The notes under the pieces are model-generated. The model was not told the DNA's origin and ran no database searches. It saw only the letters and a list, made by a program, of their open reading frames with translations. 64,000 bases of DNA from Streptomyces sp. TRM68416 (lineage in GTDB: Bacteria; Actinomycetota; Actinomycetes; Streptomycetales; Streptomycetaceae), in assembly GCF_014596915.1 (NCBI RefSeq), contig NZ_JACVWU010000009.1, forward strand, positions 233,100 to 297,099. Direction: 5' to 3'. Shown in pieces: positions 32,084 through 41,522 of the stretch. How positions within the stretch are numbered: the stretch's first letter is position 1; every line of letters starts with the position of its first letter. The position numbers were made by a program, and so were the translations under genes.

Positions 32084-34315
32084 ATGAGCCAGCCCAACGC
32101 CCAGGCACCGGTCCAGCACGCCCAGCCCTCCGTGGGCTCCATAGCCGCGCACCGCTCGCGCACGGTGGCCGGTTCGGTTTCCGACCTGGAACCCGACATC
32201 GACGCCGACCTCGATGCCTACGAGGAGGCGCCGACCGACGGGCAACCGCTGCCCCAGGGCCGCTTCCTGGACCGCGAGCGCAGCTGGCTGGCGTTCAACG
32301 AGCGGGTCCTCGAACTCGCCGAGGACCCGACGACCCCGCTGCTGGAGCGGGCCAACTTCCTGGCGATCTTCGCCAGCAACCTGGACGAGTTCTTCATGGT
32401 CCGGGTGGCCGGCCTCAAGCGCCGTATCGCCACCGGCGTCGCCACCCGCTCCGCCTCCGGCCTCCAGCCGACCCAGGTGCTGGAGATGATCTGGGCCCGC
32501 TCGCGCGAGCTGATGGCCCGGCACGCCGCCTGCTTCCACGAGGACGTCGCCCCCGCGCTCGCGGAGGAGGACATCCACCTGGTCCGCTGGAACGAACTGA
32601 CGGAGAAGGAACAGGCCCGCCTGTTCACCCTCTTCCGGCACCAGATCTTCCCGGTCCTCACCCCGCTTGCGGTCGACCCGGCCCACCCCTTCCCGTACAT
32701 CTCCGGCCTCTCCCTGAACCTGGCCGTCGTCGTACGCAACCCGGTCAGCGGCCACCGCCACTTCGCGCGCGTCAAGGTGCCGCCGCTGCTCTCCCGCTTC
32801 CTGGAGTCCAGCCCCGGCCGCTACGTCCCCATCGAGGACGTCATCGCCGCCCACCTGGAAGAGCTGTTCCCGGGCATGGAGGTGCTGGAGCACCACGCCT
32901 TCCGCATCACCCGCAACGAGGACCTGGAGGTCGAGGAGGACGACGCCGAGAACCTCCTCCAGGCCCTGGAGAAGGAACTCATGCGGCGCCGCTTCGGGCC
33001 GCCGGTGCGCCTGGAGGTCGAGGAGTCCATCGACCGCGAGGTCCTCGACCTGCTCGTACGCGAACTGAAGATCACCGAGGCCGAGGTCTACCCGCTGCCC
33101 GGCCCTCTGGACCTCACCGGCCTGTTCCGCATCGCCTCTCTGGACCGGCCCGAGCTGAAGTACCCGAAGTTCGTCGCCGGCACCCACCGCGACCTCGCCG
33201 AGGTCGAGTCGGCGTCCCCGCCCGACATCTTCGCGGCCCTGCGCAGCCGGGACGTCCTGCTGCACCACCCGTACGACTCCTTCTCCACCTCCGTGCAGGC
33301 GTTCCTGGAGCAGGCGGCCGAGGACCCCGACGTCCTCGCCATCAAGCAGACCCTGTACCGCACTTCGGGCGACTCCCCGATAGTCAACGCCCTCATCGAC
33401 GCCGCCGAGGCCGGCAAGCAGGTCCTCGTCCTGGTCGAGATCAAGGCCCGCTTCGACGAGCACGCCAACATCAAGTGGGCGCGCAAGCTGGAGGAGGCGG
33501 GCTGCCATGTGGTCTACGGCCTGGTCGGCCTGAAGACCCACTGCAAGCTGTCCCTGGTGGTCCGCCAGGAGGGCGACACGCTACGGCGCTACAGCCACGT
33601 CGGCACGGGCAACTACCACCCCAAGACGGCACGGCTCTACGAGGACCTGGGCCTGCTGACGACGGATCCGCAGGTGGGCGCCGACCTCTCGGACCTCTTC
33701 AACCGCCTGTCGGGCTACTCGCGCCGGGAGACCTACCGCCGTCTCCTCGTCGCCCCCAAGTCCCTGCGGGACGGCCTGATCTCGCGGATCAACAAGGAGG
33801 TCCAGCACCACCGTGCGGGCCGCCCCGCGTTCATCCGCATCAAGGTCAACTCGATGGTCGACGAGGCGATCATCGACGCCCTGTACCGGGCATCCCAGGC
33901 GGGCGTGCCGGTCGACGTCTGGGTGCGCGGCATCTGCGCCGTGCGCCCGGGCGTGGCGGGCCTGTCGGAGAACATCCGGGTCCGCTCGATCCTCGGCCGC
34001 TTCCTCGAACACTCCCGGGTCTTCGCCTTCGGCAACGGCGGCGAGCCCGAGGTGTGGATCGGCAGCGCCGACATGATGCACCGCAACCTCGACCGCCGCA
34101 TCGAGGCACTGGTCAGGGTCACCGACCCGGCCCACCGGGCGGCCCTCAACCGGTTGCTGGAGACCGGCATGTCCGACACCACCGCCTCCTGGCACCTCGG
34201 CCCGGACGGCGAATGGACCCGGCACGCGACCGACGCCGAAGGCCAGCCCCTGCGGAACGTCCAGGAGATGCTCATAGACGCCCGGAGGCGCCGGCGTGGC
34301 ACAGCAACACCTTGA
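32084..34315 (+). CDS. ppk: Polyphosphate kinase 1
   Basis: A 743-residue Ppk1: N-terminal domain (RFLDRERSWLAFNERVLELA), head domain, and the two PLD-like catalytic domains. The autophosphorylated His is in RYSHVGTGNYH (His505, second His512), with the later HKD-like region SADMMHRNLDRRIE. It makes polyphosphate from ATP reversibly and, in Streptomyces, affects antibiotic production. I choose ATG 32084; an in-frame ATG at 31946 adds 46 low-complexity residues without a ribosome site. The 3' end overlaps the CHAD gene by 20 nt. PhoP control is known in S. lividans; only a weak PHO-box-like site is visible here. Confidence 0.93.
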   Translation: MSQPNAQAPVQHAQPSVGSIAAHRSRTVAGSVSDLEPDIDADLDAYEEAPTDGQPLPQGRFLDRERSWLAFNERVLELAEDPTTPLLERANFLAIFASNLDEFFMVRVAGLKRRIATGVATRSASGLQPTQVLEMIWARSRELMARHAACFHEDVAPALAEEDIHLVRWNELTEKEQARLFTLFRHQIFPVLTPLAVDPAHPFPYISGLSLNLAVVVRNPVSGHRHFARVKVPPLLSRFLESSPGRYVPIEDVIAAHLEELFPGMEVLEHHAFRITRNEDLEVEEDDAENLLQALEKELMRRRFGPPVRLEVEESIDREVLDLLVRELKITEAEVYPLPGPLDLTGLFRIASLDRPELKYPKFVAGTHRDLAEVESASPPDIFAALRSRDVLLHHPYDSFSTSVQAFLEQAAEDPDVLAIKQTLYRTSGDSPIVNALIDAAEAGKQVLVLVEIKARFDEHANIKWARKLEEAGCHVVYGLVGLKTHCKLSLVVRQEGDTLRRYSHVGTGNYHPKTARLYEDLGLLTTDPQVGADLSDLFNRLSGYSRRETYRRLLVAPKSLRDGLISRINKEVQHHRAGRPAFIRIKVNSMVDEAIIDALYRASQAGVPVDVWVRGICAVRPGVAGLSENIRVRSILGRFLEHSRVFAFGNGGEPEVWIGSADMMHRNLDRRIEALVRVTDPAHRAALNRLLETGMSDTTASWHLGPDGEWTRHATDAEGQPLRNVQEMLIDARRRRRGTATP

Positions 34316-35474
34316 CCCGACGGACCCCACGGCCGCGCAGGTGACCGGCGACGCCCTCGCGGGCTACCTGCGCACCCAGGCCATGGAGTTCCTTCGAGCC
34401 CTGCGGCTGCACCGGGAGACCGGCGGCGCCGACCCCGGCCGGGCGAGGTCCCGTGCCGGGGAGCACGGCGCGGACGAGTCCGTCGACGCGGCCCGCGCCC
34501 TGCGCCGCTCGGCCCGCCGCATCAGCGGCAGCCTGCACACGTTCCGCCCCCTGCTGGACGTCGACTGGTCCGAACGCATGCGCCCCGAACTGGCCTGGCT
34601 CTCCGGCACCCTGGCCCTGGAACACGCCTACGCGGCCCGCCTGGACCGCCTCCTGACGGCCCTGCACCGCCTGTCGGGAGCGACGGCGTTCCCCGCACAA
34701 TCGACAGGCGCAGCTGTGGGCGGTCGTTCCGCTGGGGCGGAACGGGTGGGCACAGCGGAACCCGGCACCGCCGGCCCCCAGTCCCACCCGACGCCCACCA
34801 CGGCCAACGGCGCCAAGGAAGCTCCGCTCAACGCCCCGCCCCCCGCAGAACGCGCCAACCTCACCGTGGGCGCGGCCAAGGCCGGCGCCCTCCTGGACCG
34901 CCAGCTCACCCTCGCCCGCACCCGGGCCCACAGCAGCGCCCTCCAGGCCCTCGGCTCCTCCCGCTTCCACGCGGTGGCCGACAGCATCGCCGTACTCGCC
35001 AGCGAGGTCCCCCTCACCCGCGCCGCCCCCACCACCGCCCTGCACCCCCTCGCCACCGCGGCGGAGGAACGCCTCACCGACGCCGTCGCCGCGCTCCCCC
35101 TCCTCACCGCCGGCCACCCCTACAACGCGGAGGCCCTGATCCACGGCCTGTCCCCGGACCCGGCCCCGCACCCCCAGGACGCCCCCTGGCACCAGGTCCG
35201 CCTGCTCCTGCGCCTGCACCGCTACGCCCGCGAGGTCCTGCACGGCGAGGACGCCGTGGACGTATCGCTGCTCTCCGCGAGCCAGGCCCTCGACCTGCAC
35301 CGGGACGCCTCGGAGGCAGCCGCCGCCGCGGCCTCGGCGGCCCGCACCCCGCGCATCGCCCCCGCGACGGCGTACGCCCTCGGCGTGCTCCACGCCGACC
35401 AGCGCCACGAGGTGGAGGCGGCACGTTTCGCGTTCCAGCGTTCCTGGCAGAAGCAGACGGTCGGCACATCCTGA
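34296..35474 (+). CDS. CHAD-domain protein (polyphosphate-associated)
   Basis: A 392-residue helical protein with the CHAD pattern of conserved His/Arg/Lys: an N-terminal half (VDAARALRRSARRISGSLHT, FRPLLDVDWSERMRPELAWL) and a C-terminal half (YNAEALIHGLSPDPAPHP, LRLHRYAREVL). The middle (about 130-185) is Ala/Pro-rich and variable. CHAD domains bind polyphosphate granules. The GTG start lies inside the end of ppk (20-nt overlap), which supports a shared role in polyphosphate metabolism. Confidence 0.88.
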   Translation: MAQQHLDPTDPTAAQVTGDALAGYLRTQAMEFLRALRLHRETGGADPGRARSRAGEHGADESVDAARALRRSARRISGSLHTFRPLLDVDWSERMRPELAWLSGTLALEHAYAARLDRLLTALHRLSGATAFPAQSTGAAVGGRSAGAERVGTAEPGTAGPQSHPTPTTANGAKEAPLNAPPPAERANLTVGAAKAGALLDRQLTLARTRAHSSALQALGSSRFHAVADSIAVLASEVPLTRAAPTTALHPLATAAEERLTDAVAALPLLTAGHPYNAEALIHGLSPDPAPHPQDAPWHQVRLLLRLHRYAREVLHGEDAVDVSLLSASQALDLHRDASEAAAAAASAARTPRIAPATAYALGVLHADQRHEVEAARFAFQRSWQKQTVGTS

Positions 35475-35504
35475 AGCCCCCGGCGAGGAGGCGGTGAACC
35501 CCCG

Positions 35505-36035
35505 GTGCCCCAGACCGACGACACCACGGACAGCACCACCGACAGCACCACCGGCAACACCTCGGACAACACCACCGAAGACACCACCGGCAGCACCACG
35601 GACAACACCACCGGCAGCACCACCGACGACACCGTCGTGCAGGCGGCCGGCTGCGTCCTGTGGCGTCGCTCCCCGGTCGACGGCGAGCTGGAGATCTGCC
35701 TCGTCCACCGGCCGAAGTACGGCGACTGGTCGCATCCCAAGGGCAAGCTCAAGCACGGCGAGGACCCCCTGGCCGGAGCCCTGCGCGAGGTCGAGGAGGA
35801 GACGGGCCACCGCGCCGCCCCCGGCGCCGAGCTGTCCACCCTCCACTACCTGGCGAACGGCCGCCCCAAGCAGGTCCGCTACTGGGCGGCCGAGGCCGTC
35901 TCGGGCGGCTTCACCCCGAACACCGAGGTGGACCGGATCCTCTGGCTGCGCCCCGACGCCGCCCGGCACCGCCTCACGCAGCCCCGCGACCGGATCCTGG
36001 TGGATGAGCTGGTGCACGGTCACCCGACTGCATAA
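35505..36035 (+). CDS. Nudix hydrolase with Thr/Asp repeat tail
   Basis: A 176-residue Nudix protein. The Nudix box runs from Gly80 to about His102 (GKLKHGEDPLAGALREVEEE, then TGH) and matches Gx5Ex7REUxEExGU, with metal-binding Glu97-99. Residues 1-43 are a low-complexity tail of TTDSTTGNTSDNTT-type repeats, unusual for the family. GAGGAGG precedes GTG 35505 by 13 nt. Related MutT1-like proteins hydrolyse oxidised nucleotides or diadenosine polyphosphates. Position between ppk/CHAD and pst suggests a link to phosphate or polyphosphate turnover, for example of inositol or nucleoside polyphosphates (inference). Confidence 0.88.
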   Translation: MPQTDDTTDSTTDSTTGNTSDNTTEDTTGSTTDNTTGSTTDDTVVQAAGCVLWRRSPVDGELEICLVHRPKYGDWSHPKGKLKHGEDPLAGALREVEEETGHRAAPGAELSTLHYLANGRPKQVRYWAAEAVSGGFTPNTEVDRILWLRPDAARHRLTQPRDRILVDELVHGHPTA

Positions 36036-36140
36036 AGTGCCGACAAAACAGCCGACAAAACAGAAGAACCGGACACCGGCCGGAATCACTCCGTGTCCTC
36101 GACGTAAGCGTTCCGTGACCTCACCGCACCGTCCACAGGG

Positions 36141-36184
36141 GTTCACCCCGCGTTCATTTACGGCCATCGGCGCCTTCACCTGAT
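36141..36184 (+). promoter_or_regulatory. PHO box upstream of pstS
   Basis: Adjacent 11-nt direct repeats GTTCACCCCGC (36141) and GTTCATTTACG (36152) match the PhoP unit consensus of Streptomyces. A third unit, CTTCACCTGAT (36174), lies in the same 11-nt phase with one unit skipped. It is about 120-160 bp before the pstS start, the expected place for PhoP activation of the pst operon under phosphate limitation. Confidence 0.9.
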
Positions 36185-36300
36185 CTGCCTAATTTCGGCC
36201 TTACGCGGTGTGGCGCGCGCTCCGCAAGACGCGTCCGCATCCCTCAGTCCTCGCACGCCGCCGAATTCAGGACGGCGGCTCCTGGAAGGAACTCCCTCAA

Positions 36301-37425
36301 GTGAAGCTTCAGCGCATGAACCGGCGGGCCCTCACCCTCGGTGCTCTCGCCGTCTCCGGCGCCCTGGCCCTCACGGCGTGCGGCTCCGATGACACGGGCA
36401 ACGGCGGTGACAGCACGTCCTCCGCGACCGCCGCCGCCGGCAACATCAAGTGCGACGACGCCAAGGGTCAGCTGCTCGCCGACGGCTCCTCCGCGCAGAA
36501 GAACGCGATCGACCTCTGGGTCAAGCAGTTCACCCAGGCCTGTGGCGTCCAGATCAACTACAAGGGCGGCGGCTCCGGCGCCGGCATCACCGCGTTCACC
36601 CAGGGCACGGTCGCCTTCGCCGGCTCCGACTCCGCCCTGAAGCCCGAAGAGGTGGAAGCCTCCAAGAAGATCTGCTCCGGCGGCCAGGGCATCGACCTGC
36701 CGATGGTCGGCGGCCCGGTCGCCGTGGGTTACAACGTCCCGGGTGTCGACAACCTGGTCCTGGACGCCAAGACCCTCGCCGAGATCTTCGACAGCAAGAT
36801 CACCAACTGGAACGACGCGGCGATCAAGAAGCTCAACCCCGAGGCCGAGCTGCCCGACCTGAAGATCCAGGCCTTCCACCGCTCGGACGAGTCCGGCACC
36901 ACGGACAACTTCACCAAGTACCTGGCCGCCGCGGCCCCCGACGACTGGAAGTACGAGCCCGGCAAGGCCTGGCAGGCCAAGGGCGGCCAGTCCGCCGCGC
37001 AGTCCTCCGGCGTCGCCCAGCAGGTCAAGCAGACCTCCGGCGCCATCAGCTACATGGAGCTGTCCTACGCCAAGGACGGCATCAAGGCCGCCTCCATCGA
37101 CACGGGCGCCGGCGAGCCGGTCGCGGCCACCGTCGAGAACGCCACCAAGGCCATCGCCGCCGCGAAGGTCGTCGGCACGGGCACGGACCTCGCCCTGGAG
37201 CTGGACTACGCCACCAAGGCCGAAGGCGCCTACCCGATCACCCTGGTCACGTACGAGATCGTCTGCGACAAGGGCAACAAGGCGGAGACCCTGCCCGCCA
37301 CCAAGGCGTTCCTGAACTACATCGCGAGCGAGGACGGCCAGAAGGTCCTGGCCGACAACGACTACGCCCCGATGCCCGACGAGATCATCACCAAGGTCCG
37401 CGAGACCATCTCCAACCTGAGCTGA
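36301..37425 (+). CDS. pstS: PstS phosphate-binding lipoprotein
   Basis: A 374-residue lipoprotein: signal sequence with lipobox LTAC (Cys27), then a PBP-like fold with phosphate-binding motifs DGSSAQKNAI, GSGAGITAF, SDSALKPEE and RSDESGTTDNF. It captures phosphate outside the membrane for PstCAB. GTG 36301 follows GGAAGGAAC; an ATG five codons later is an alternative. The Ser/Thr-rich linker after the lipobox is typical. Controlled by the PHO box upstream; a strong hairpin right after the stop probably lets pstS be made in excess over pstCAB. Confidence 0.96.
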   Translation: MKLQRMNRRALTLGALAVSGALALTACGSDDTGNGGDSTSSATAAAGNIKCDDAKGQLLADGSSAQKNAIDLWVKQFTQACGVQINYKGGGSGAGITAFTQGTVAFAGSDSALKPEEVEASKKICSGGQGIDLPMVGGPVAVGYNVPGVDNLVLDAKTLAEIFDSKITNWNDAAIKKLNPEAELPDLKIQAFHRSDESGTTDNFTKYLAAAAPDDWKYEPGKAWQAKGGQSAAQSSGVAQQVKQTSGAISYMELSYAKDGIKAASIDTGAGEPVAATVENATKAIAAAKVVGTGTDLALELDYATKAEGAYPITLVTYEIVCDKGNKAETLPATKAFLNYIASEDGQKVLADNDYAPMPDEIITKVRETISNLS

Positions 37426-37432
37426 CCTGAGT

Positions 37433-37467
37433 GTGCGGTCCGGTCCCCGCACGGGACCGGACCGCAC
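37433..37467 (+). terminator. Hairpin between pstS and pstC
   Basis: GTGCGGTCCGGTCCC (37433-37447) pairs with GGGACCGGACCGCAC (37453-37467), a 15-bp perfect stem with a 5-nt loop, starting 7 nt after the pstS stop. It likely acts as a partial terminator or 3' stabiliser that sets a high PstS-to-PstCAB ratio. Confidence 0.85.
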
Positions 37468-37529
37468 CGTCCGGTGCACCGCCGCCAGGAGCCGCGCCCC
37501 GCGTGCGACTCCGCAGACCGGAGAACCCG

Positions 37530-38537
37530 ATGAACACCACTTCGCAGATAACCGACGCACCACCCCCCGCACCCCAGCCGACGGTGACCGAGCGCAAGCG
37601 CACGGCCCGCGGCGCCACCCGCCCCGGCGACCGCGTCTTCCTCGCCCTGTCCCGCGGCTCCGGCATCTTCCTGCTGGCGATCATGGCCGCGATCGCGGTC
37701 TTCCTGACCTGGCGCGCCGCCATCGCCATCAGCGACAACGAGGGCAACTTCCTCACCACCTTCGAGTGGAACACCAGCTCCCAGCCCCCGGTCTTCGGCA
37801 TCGCGGTCCTGGCCTACGGCACCGTCGTCTCCTCGATCATCGCCATGGTCATCGCCGTCCCGGTCGCCGTCGCCATCGCGCTGTTCCTCACGCACTACGC
37901 CCCGCGCAGGCTGAGCGGCCCGATCGCCTACGTCATCGACCTGCTCGCCGCCGTACCGTCCATCGTGTACGGCCTGTGGGGCGCCCTGATCCTCGTTCCG
38001 TACATGGACGGCCTCTTCGGCTGGCTCAACGACTACTTCGGCTGGACCGGCATCTTCGACTGGGACGGCGGCGCCGCCCGCTCGATGCTCACCGTCGGCA
38101 TCCTGCTCGCGATCATGATCCTGCCGATCGTCACCAACGTGAGCCGCGAGGTCTTCGGCCAGGTCCCGCAAATGCACGAGGAGGCGGCCCTGGCCCTCGG
38201 CGCCACGCGCTGGGAGGTCATCCGCATGTCGGTGCTGCCCTTCGGCCGCTCCGGCGTGATCTCCGCCTCGATGCTCGGCCTCGGCCGCGCGCTCGGCGAG
38301 ACGATGGCCGTCGCCACCGTCCTGTCGCCGGACTTCCTGATCCACGGCAGCCTGCTCAACCCGGGCGGCGGCACCTTCGCCCAGAACATCGCCAGCAAGT
38401 TCGGCGAGGCGACCGAGTTCGGCCGGGACGCGCTCATCGCCTCCGGTCTGGTCCTGTTCGTCATCACCCTGCTGGTCAACGGCGCGGCCCGAGCGATCAT
38501 CGCCCGCCGCAAGGAGTACTCGGGGGCCAACGCATGA
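37530..38537 (+). CDS. pstC: PstC phosphate ABC transporter permease
   Basis: A 335-residue permease with six TMs. The cytoplasmic coupling motif EEAALALGATRWEVIRMSVL and the PstC-specific DLLAAVPSIVYGLWG segment are present. ATG 37530 follows CGGAGAAC. It works with PstA as the membrane channel for phosphate. Its stop overlaps pstA (ATGA). Confidence 0.95.
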   Translation: MNTTSQITDAPPPAPQPTVTERKRTARGATRPGDRVFLALSRGSGIFLLAIMAAIAVFLTWRAAIAISDNEGNFLTTFEWNTSSQPPVFGIAVLAYGTVVSSIIAMVIAVPVAVAIALFLTHYAPRRLSGPIAYVIDLLAAVPSIVYGLWGALILVPYMDGLFGWLNDYFGWTGIFDWDGGAARSMLTVGILLAIMILPIVTNVSREVFGQVPQMHEEAALALGATRWEVIRMSVLPFGRSGVISASMLGLGRALGETMAVATVLSPDFLIHGSLLNPGGGTFAQNIASKFGEATEFGRDALIASGLVLFVITLLVNGAARAIIARRKEYSGANA

Positions 38538-39586
38538 GCACCGCAGTCCAGCACCCCAGCTCCCTCCAGGGCGCCCGGCTGCCGAAGTGGTCCCCCTGGG
38601 CCATCGCCGCCGGCTCCCTCGCGGTCTCCGTCGGCGGCAGCCTCGCCGCCGGGATCGAGAGCCGGATCCAGTGGGGCCTGATCGCCGCGCTGCTGTTCCT
38701 GCTCGGTACGTACGTCTTCACCACCCGCGTCGAGGGACGCCGCCAGGCCAAGGACCGGATCGCCACCTCGCTCGTCTGGGTCGCCTTCCTGCTCGCCGTG
38801 GTCCCGCTCGTCTCCCTGGTGTGGACGACCGTCTCGCGCGGTGTGAAGGTCCTCGACATCTACTTCCTGACCCACTCCATGGGCCTGACCGCCGACTCCG
38901 AGGCGGGCGGCGGCATCTACCACGCCATCATCGGCACCCTGGAGCAGGTCGGCATCGCCACCCTGATCGCCGCGCCGGTCGGCGTGCTCACCGCGATCTA
39001 CCTGGTGGAGTACGGGCGCGGCGCCCTCGCCAAGGCCGTCACCTTCTTCGTCGACGTGATGACGGGCATCCCGTCCATCGTGGCCGGTCTGTTCATCCTC
39101 AGCCTGCTGCTCATCCTGGACATGGGCTTCTCCGGCTTCGCCGGCGCGCTCGCCCTGGCGATCCTGATGATGCCGGTGGTCGTCCGCTCCACGGAGGAGA
39201 TGCTGAAGCTCGTCCCGAACGAGCTGCGGGAAGCCTCCCTGGCCCTCGGTGTCCCGAAGTGGCGCACCATTATGAAGGTGGTCCTGCCGACCGCGATCGG
39301 CGGCATCACCACGGGTGTCATGCTGGCAGTGGCCCGCATCGCCGGCGAGACCGCTCCGGTCCTGCTGCTGGTGTTCGGCAACTCGTTCATCAACAACAAC
39401 CCGTTCGACGGACCGCAGGCGTCGCTGCCGCTGTACATCTACCAGCAGTACTCGCAGAGCGCCGGCTCGCCCGCCGCGTACGACCGAGCCTGGGCGGCGT
39501 CCCTGACGCTGATCGCCTTCGTGATGATCCTGAACCTGGTGGCCCGCGGCATCGCCCGCTGGAAGGCCCCGAAGACCGGTCGCTGA
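38534..39586 (+). CDS. pstA: PstA phosphate ABC transporter permease
   Basis: A 350-residue permease. After two TMs near the N-terminus, the transport domain has FFVDVMTGIPSIVAGLF, the coupling motif REASLALGVPKWRTIMKVVL and a conserved LVFGNSFINNNPFDGPQ near the end. It pairs with PstC. ATG overlaps the pstC stop; 45 bp separate it from pstB. Confidence 0.95.
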   Translation: MSTAVQHPSSLQGARLPKWSPWAIAAGSLAVSVGGSLAAGIESRIQWGLIAALLFLLGTYVFTTRVEGRRQAKDRIATSLVWVAFLLAVVPLVSLVWTTVSRGVKVLDIYFLTHSMGLTADSEAGGGIYHAIIGTLEQVGIATLIAAPVGVLTAIYLVEYGRGALAKAVTFFVDVMTGIPSIVAGLFILSLLLILDMGFSGFAGALALAILMMPVVVRSTEEMLKLVPNELREASLALGVPKWRTIMKVVLPTAIGGITTGVMLAVARIAGETAPVLLLVFGNSFINNNPFDGPQASLPLYIYQQYSQSAGSPAAYDRAWAASLTLIAFVMILNLVARGIARWKAPKTGR

Positions 39587-39631
39587 CGCGGCCATACAGC
39601 GACCGACTGATCTGGAAGTGAAGTACTAATC

Positions 39632-40408
39632 ATGGCCAAGCGAATCGACGTAAGCGGACTGACCGCCTACTACGGCTCCCACAAGGCGATCGACGACATC
39701 TCGATGACCGTCGAGCCCCGCTCGGTGACGGCCTTCATCGGCCCCTCCGGCTGCGGCAAGTCGACGTTCCTGCGCACCCTGAACCGCATGCACGAGGTCA
39801 CCCCCGGCGGCCGTGTCGAGGGCAAGGTGATGCTGGACAACGAGGACCTGTACGGCGCCGGCGTCGACCCGGTGACGGTCCGCCGCGAGGTGGGCATGGT
39901 CTTCCAGCGCCCGAACCCCTTCCCCACGATGTCGATCTTCGACAACGTGGCCGCGGGCCTGCGCCTGAACGGCAACTACAAGAAGAGCGAGCTCAGCGAC
40001 ATCGTCGAGAAGTCGCTCAAGGGCGCCAACCTCTGGAACGAGGTCAAGGACCGGCTGAACAAGCCCGGCTCCGGCCTGTCCGGTGGTCAGCAGCAGCGTC
40101 TGTGCATCGCCCGCGCCATCGCGGTCGAGCCGAACGTCCTGCTCATGGACGAGCCCTGCTCGGCCCTCGACCCGATCTCCACCCTCGCCATCGAGGATCT
40201 GATCGGCGAGCTGAAGGAGCGCTTCACGATCGTCATCGTGACGCACAACATGCAGCAGGCGGCCCGTGTCTCGGACCGCACCGCCTTCTTCAACCTCTCG
40301 GCGGTCGGCCAGCCCGGCAAGCTCATCGAGATCGACGAGACGGAGCGCATCTTCTCCAACCCGTCGGTCCAGGCGACGGAGGACTACATCTCGGGCCGCT
40401 TCGGCTGA
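39632..40408 (+). CDS. pstB: PstB phosphate ABC transporter ATPase
   Basis: A 258-residue ATPase: Walker A GPSGCGKST (37-45), Q-loop VFQRPNPFP, signature LSGGQQQRLCIARAI, Walker B VLLMDEPCSALDP and H-loop VIVTHNMQQAARVSDRTAFF. The QRPNPFP and NMQQAARVSD segments are typical PstB. It energises PstCA. It is the last gene of the pst operon and is followed by a strong terminator. Confidence 0.96.
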   Translation: MAKRIDVSGLTAYYGSHKAIDDISMTVEPRSVTAFIGPSGCGKSTFLRTLNRMHEVTPGGRVEGKVMLDNEDLYGAGVDPVTVRREVGMVFQRPNPFPTMSIFDNVAAGLRLNGNYKKSELSDIVEKSLKGANLWNEVKDRLNKPGSGLSGGQQQRLCIARAIAVEPNVLLMDEPCSALDPISTLAIEDLIGELKERFTIVIVTHNMQQAARVSDRTAFFNLSAVGQPGKLIEIDETERIFSNPSVQATEDYISGRFG

Positions 40409-40462
40409 GCCTCCCCGATCCCCTCGCGGTGCTGCATGGCGGTGCCACCGCGAGGACGGAAA

Positions 40463-40495
40463 GGGCCCGCCCCCTGGCTCCCGGGGGGCGGGCCC
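40463..40495. terminator. Bidirectional terminator between pstB and pit
   Basis: GGGCCCGCCCCC (40463-40474) pairs with GGGGGCGGGCCC (40484-40495), 12 bp with a 9-nt loop, in the 108-bp gap between convergent pstB and pit. Confidence 0.85.
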
Positions 40496-40516
40496 ACTCG
40501 TCTGTCCTGCGTGACC

Positions 40517-41515
40517 TCACAGGAAGGCGAGGTGCACGATCCCGAACGAGGCGGCCGCGACCGTGGCCGCCGCCGGCATGGTGATGAACCAGCCGAGGAT
40601 GATGTTCTTGGCGACGCCCCACCGCACGGCGTTGACCCGCTTGGTGGCGCCCACGCCCATGATCGCCGAGGTGATCACATGGGTGGTCGAGACCGGCGCC
40701 GTGAACAGGTACGCCGTGGTGAACATGATCGACGCGCCGGTGGCCTCCGCGGCGAACCCCTGCGGCGGATCCAGCTCGATGATCTTCCGCCCCAGCGTCC
40801 GCATGATCCGCCAGCCGCCGGCGTAGGTGCCCAGCGACAGCGTCACCGCACAGGCGATCTTCACCCATACCGGGATCGGATCGCCGTAGTCCTCGACATC
40901 GGCGATGACCAGCGCCATCACCACGATGCCCATGGTCTTCTGCGCGTCCTGCAGACCGTGGCCGAGCGCCATGCCGGCCGCCGACACCGTCTGCGCGATC
41001 CGGAACCCGCGCTTGGCCTTGTGCGGGTTGGCCCGCCGGAAGATCCACATGATCCCGGTCATGACCAGATAGCCGACCCCGAGCCCCACCAGCGGCGAGA
41101 TGAACATCGGGATGACGATCTTCTCCAGCACCCCGTGCCAGTACACGGTGGTGCCGCCGGCCAGCGCGGCCCCCACCATGCCGCCGAACAGGGCATGGGA
41201 CGAGGACGAGGGCAGCCCGAAGTACCAGGTGATGAGGTTCCAGGTGATCGCGCCGATCAGGGCCGCGAAGAGGATGCCCATCCCCTTGGACCCCTCGGGC
41301 GTCTGGATCAGCCCCTCGCTGACGGTCTTGGCGACGCCGGACCCCAGGAAGGCGCCACCGAGGTTCATCACGGCGGCCATGAGCAGCGCGGCCCGCGGTG
41401 TCAGCGCCCGGGTGGACACCGACGTGGCGATGGCGTTGGCCGAGTCGTGGAAGCCGTTCGTGTACGTGAAGAAGAGCGCGACCCCGATGGTCACGACCAG
41501 AGCGAAGGTGTCCAT
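40517..41515 (-). CDS. pit: Low-affinity phosphate transporter, Pit family
   Basis: A 332-residue PiT permease with about ten TMs and the two inverted family signatures: TYTNGFHDSANAIATSVSTR near the N-terminus and GASIMFTTAYLFTAPVSTTH near the C-terminus. It takes up metal-phosphate by proton symport. The ATG at 41515 is 7 bp after the PhoU-like gene, forming an operon. This corresponds to pitH1 of S. coelicolor by position. It complements the high-affinity PstSCAB encoded convergently. Confidence 0.93.
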   Translation of the reverse strand: MDTFALVVTIGVALFFTYTNGFHDSANAIATSVSTRALTPRAALLMAAVMNLGGAFLGSGVAKTVSEGLIQTPEGSKGMGILFAALIGAITWNLITWYFGLPSSSSHALFGGMVGAALAGGTTVYWHGVLEKIVIPMFISPLVGLGVGYLVMTGIMWIFRRANPHKAKRGFRIAQTVSAAGMALGHGLQDAQKTMGIVVMALVIADVEDYGDPIPVWVKIACAVTLSLGTYAGGWRIMRTLGRKIIELDPPQGFAAEATGASIMFTTAYLFTAPVSTTHVITSAIMGVGATKRVNAVRWGVAKNIILGWFITMPAAATVAAASFGIVHLAFL

Positions 41516-41522
41516 GGACGGT

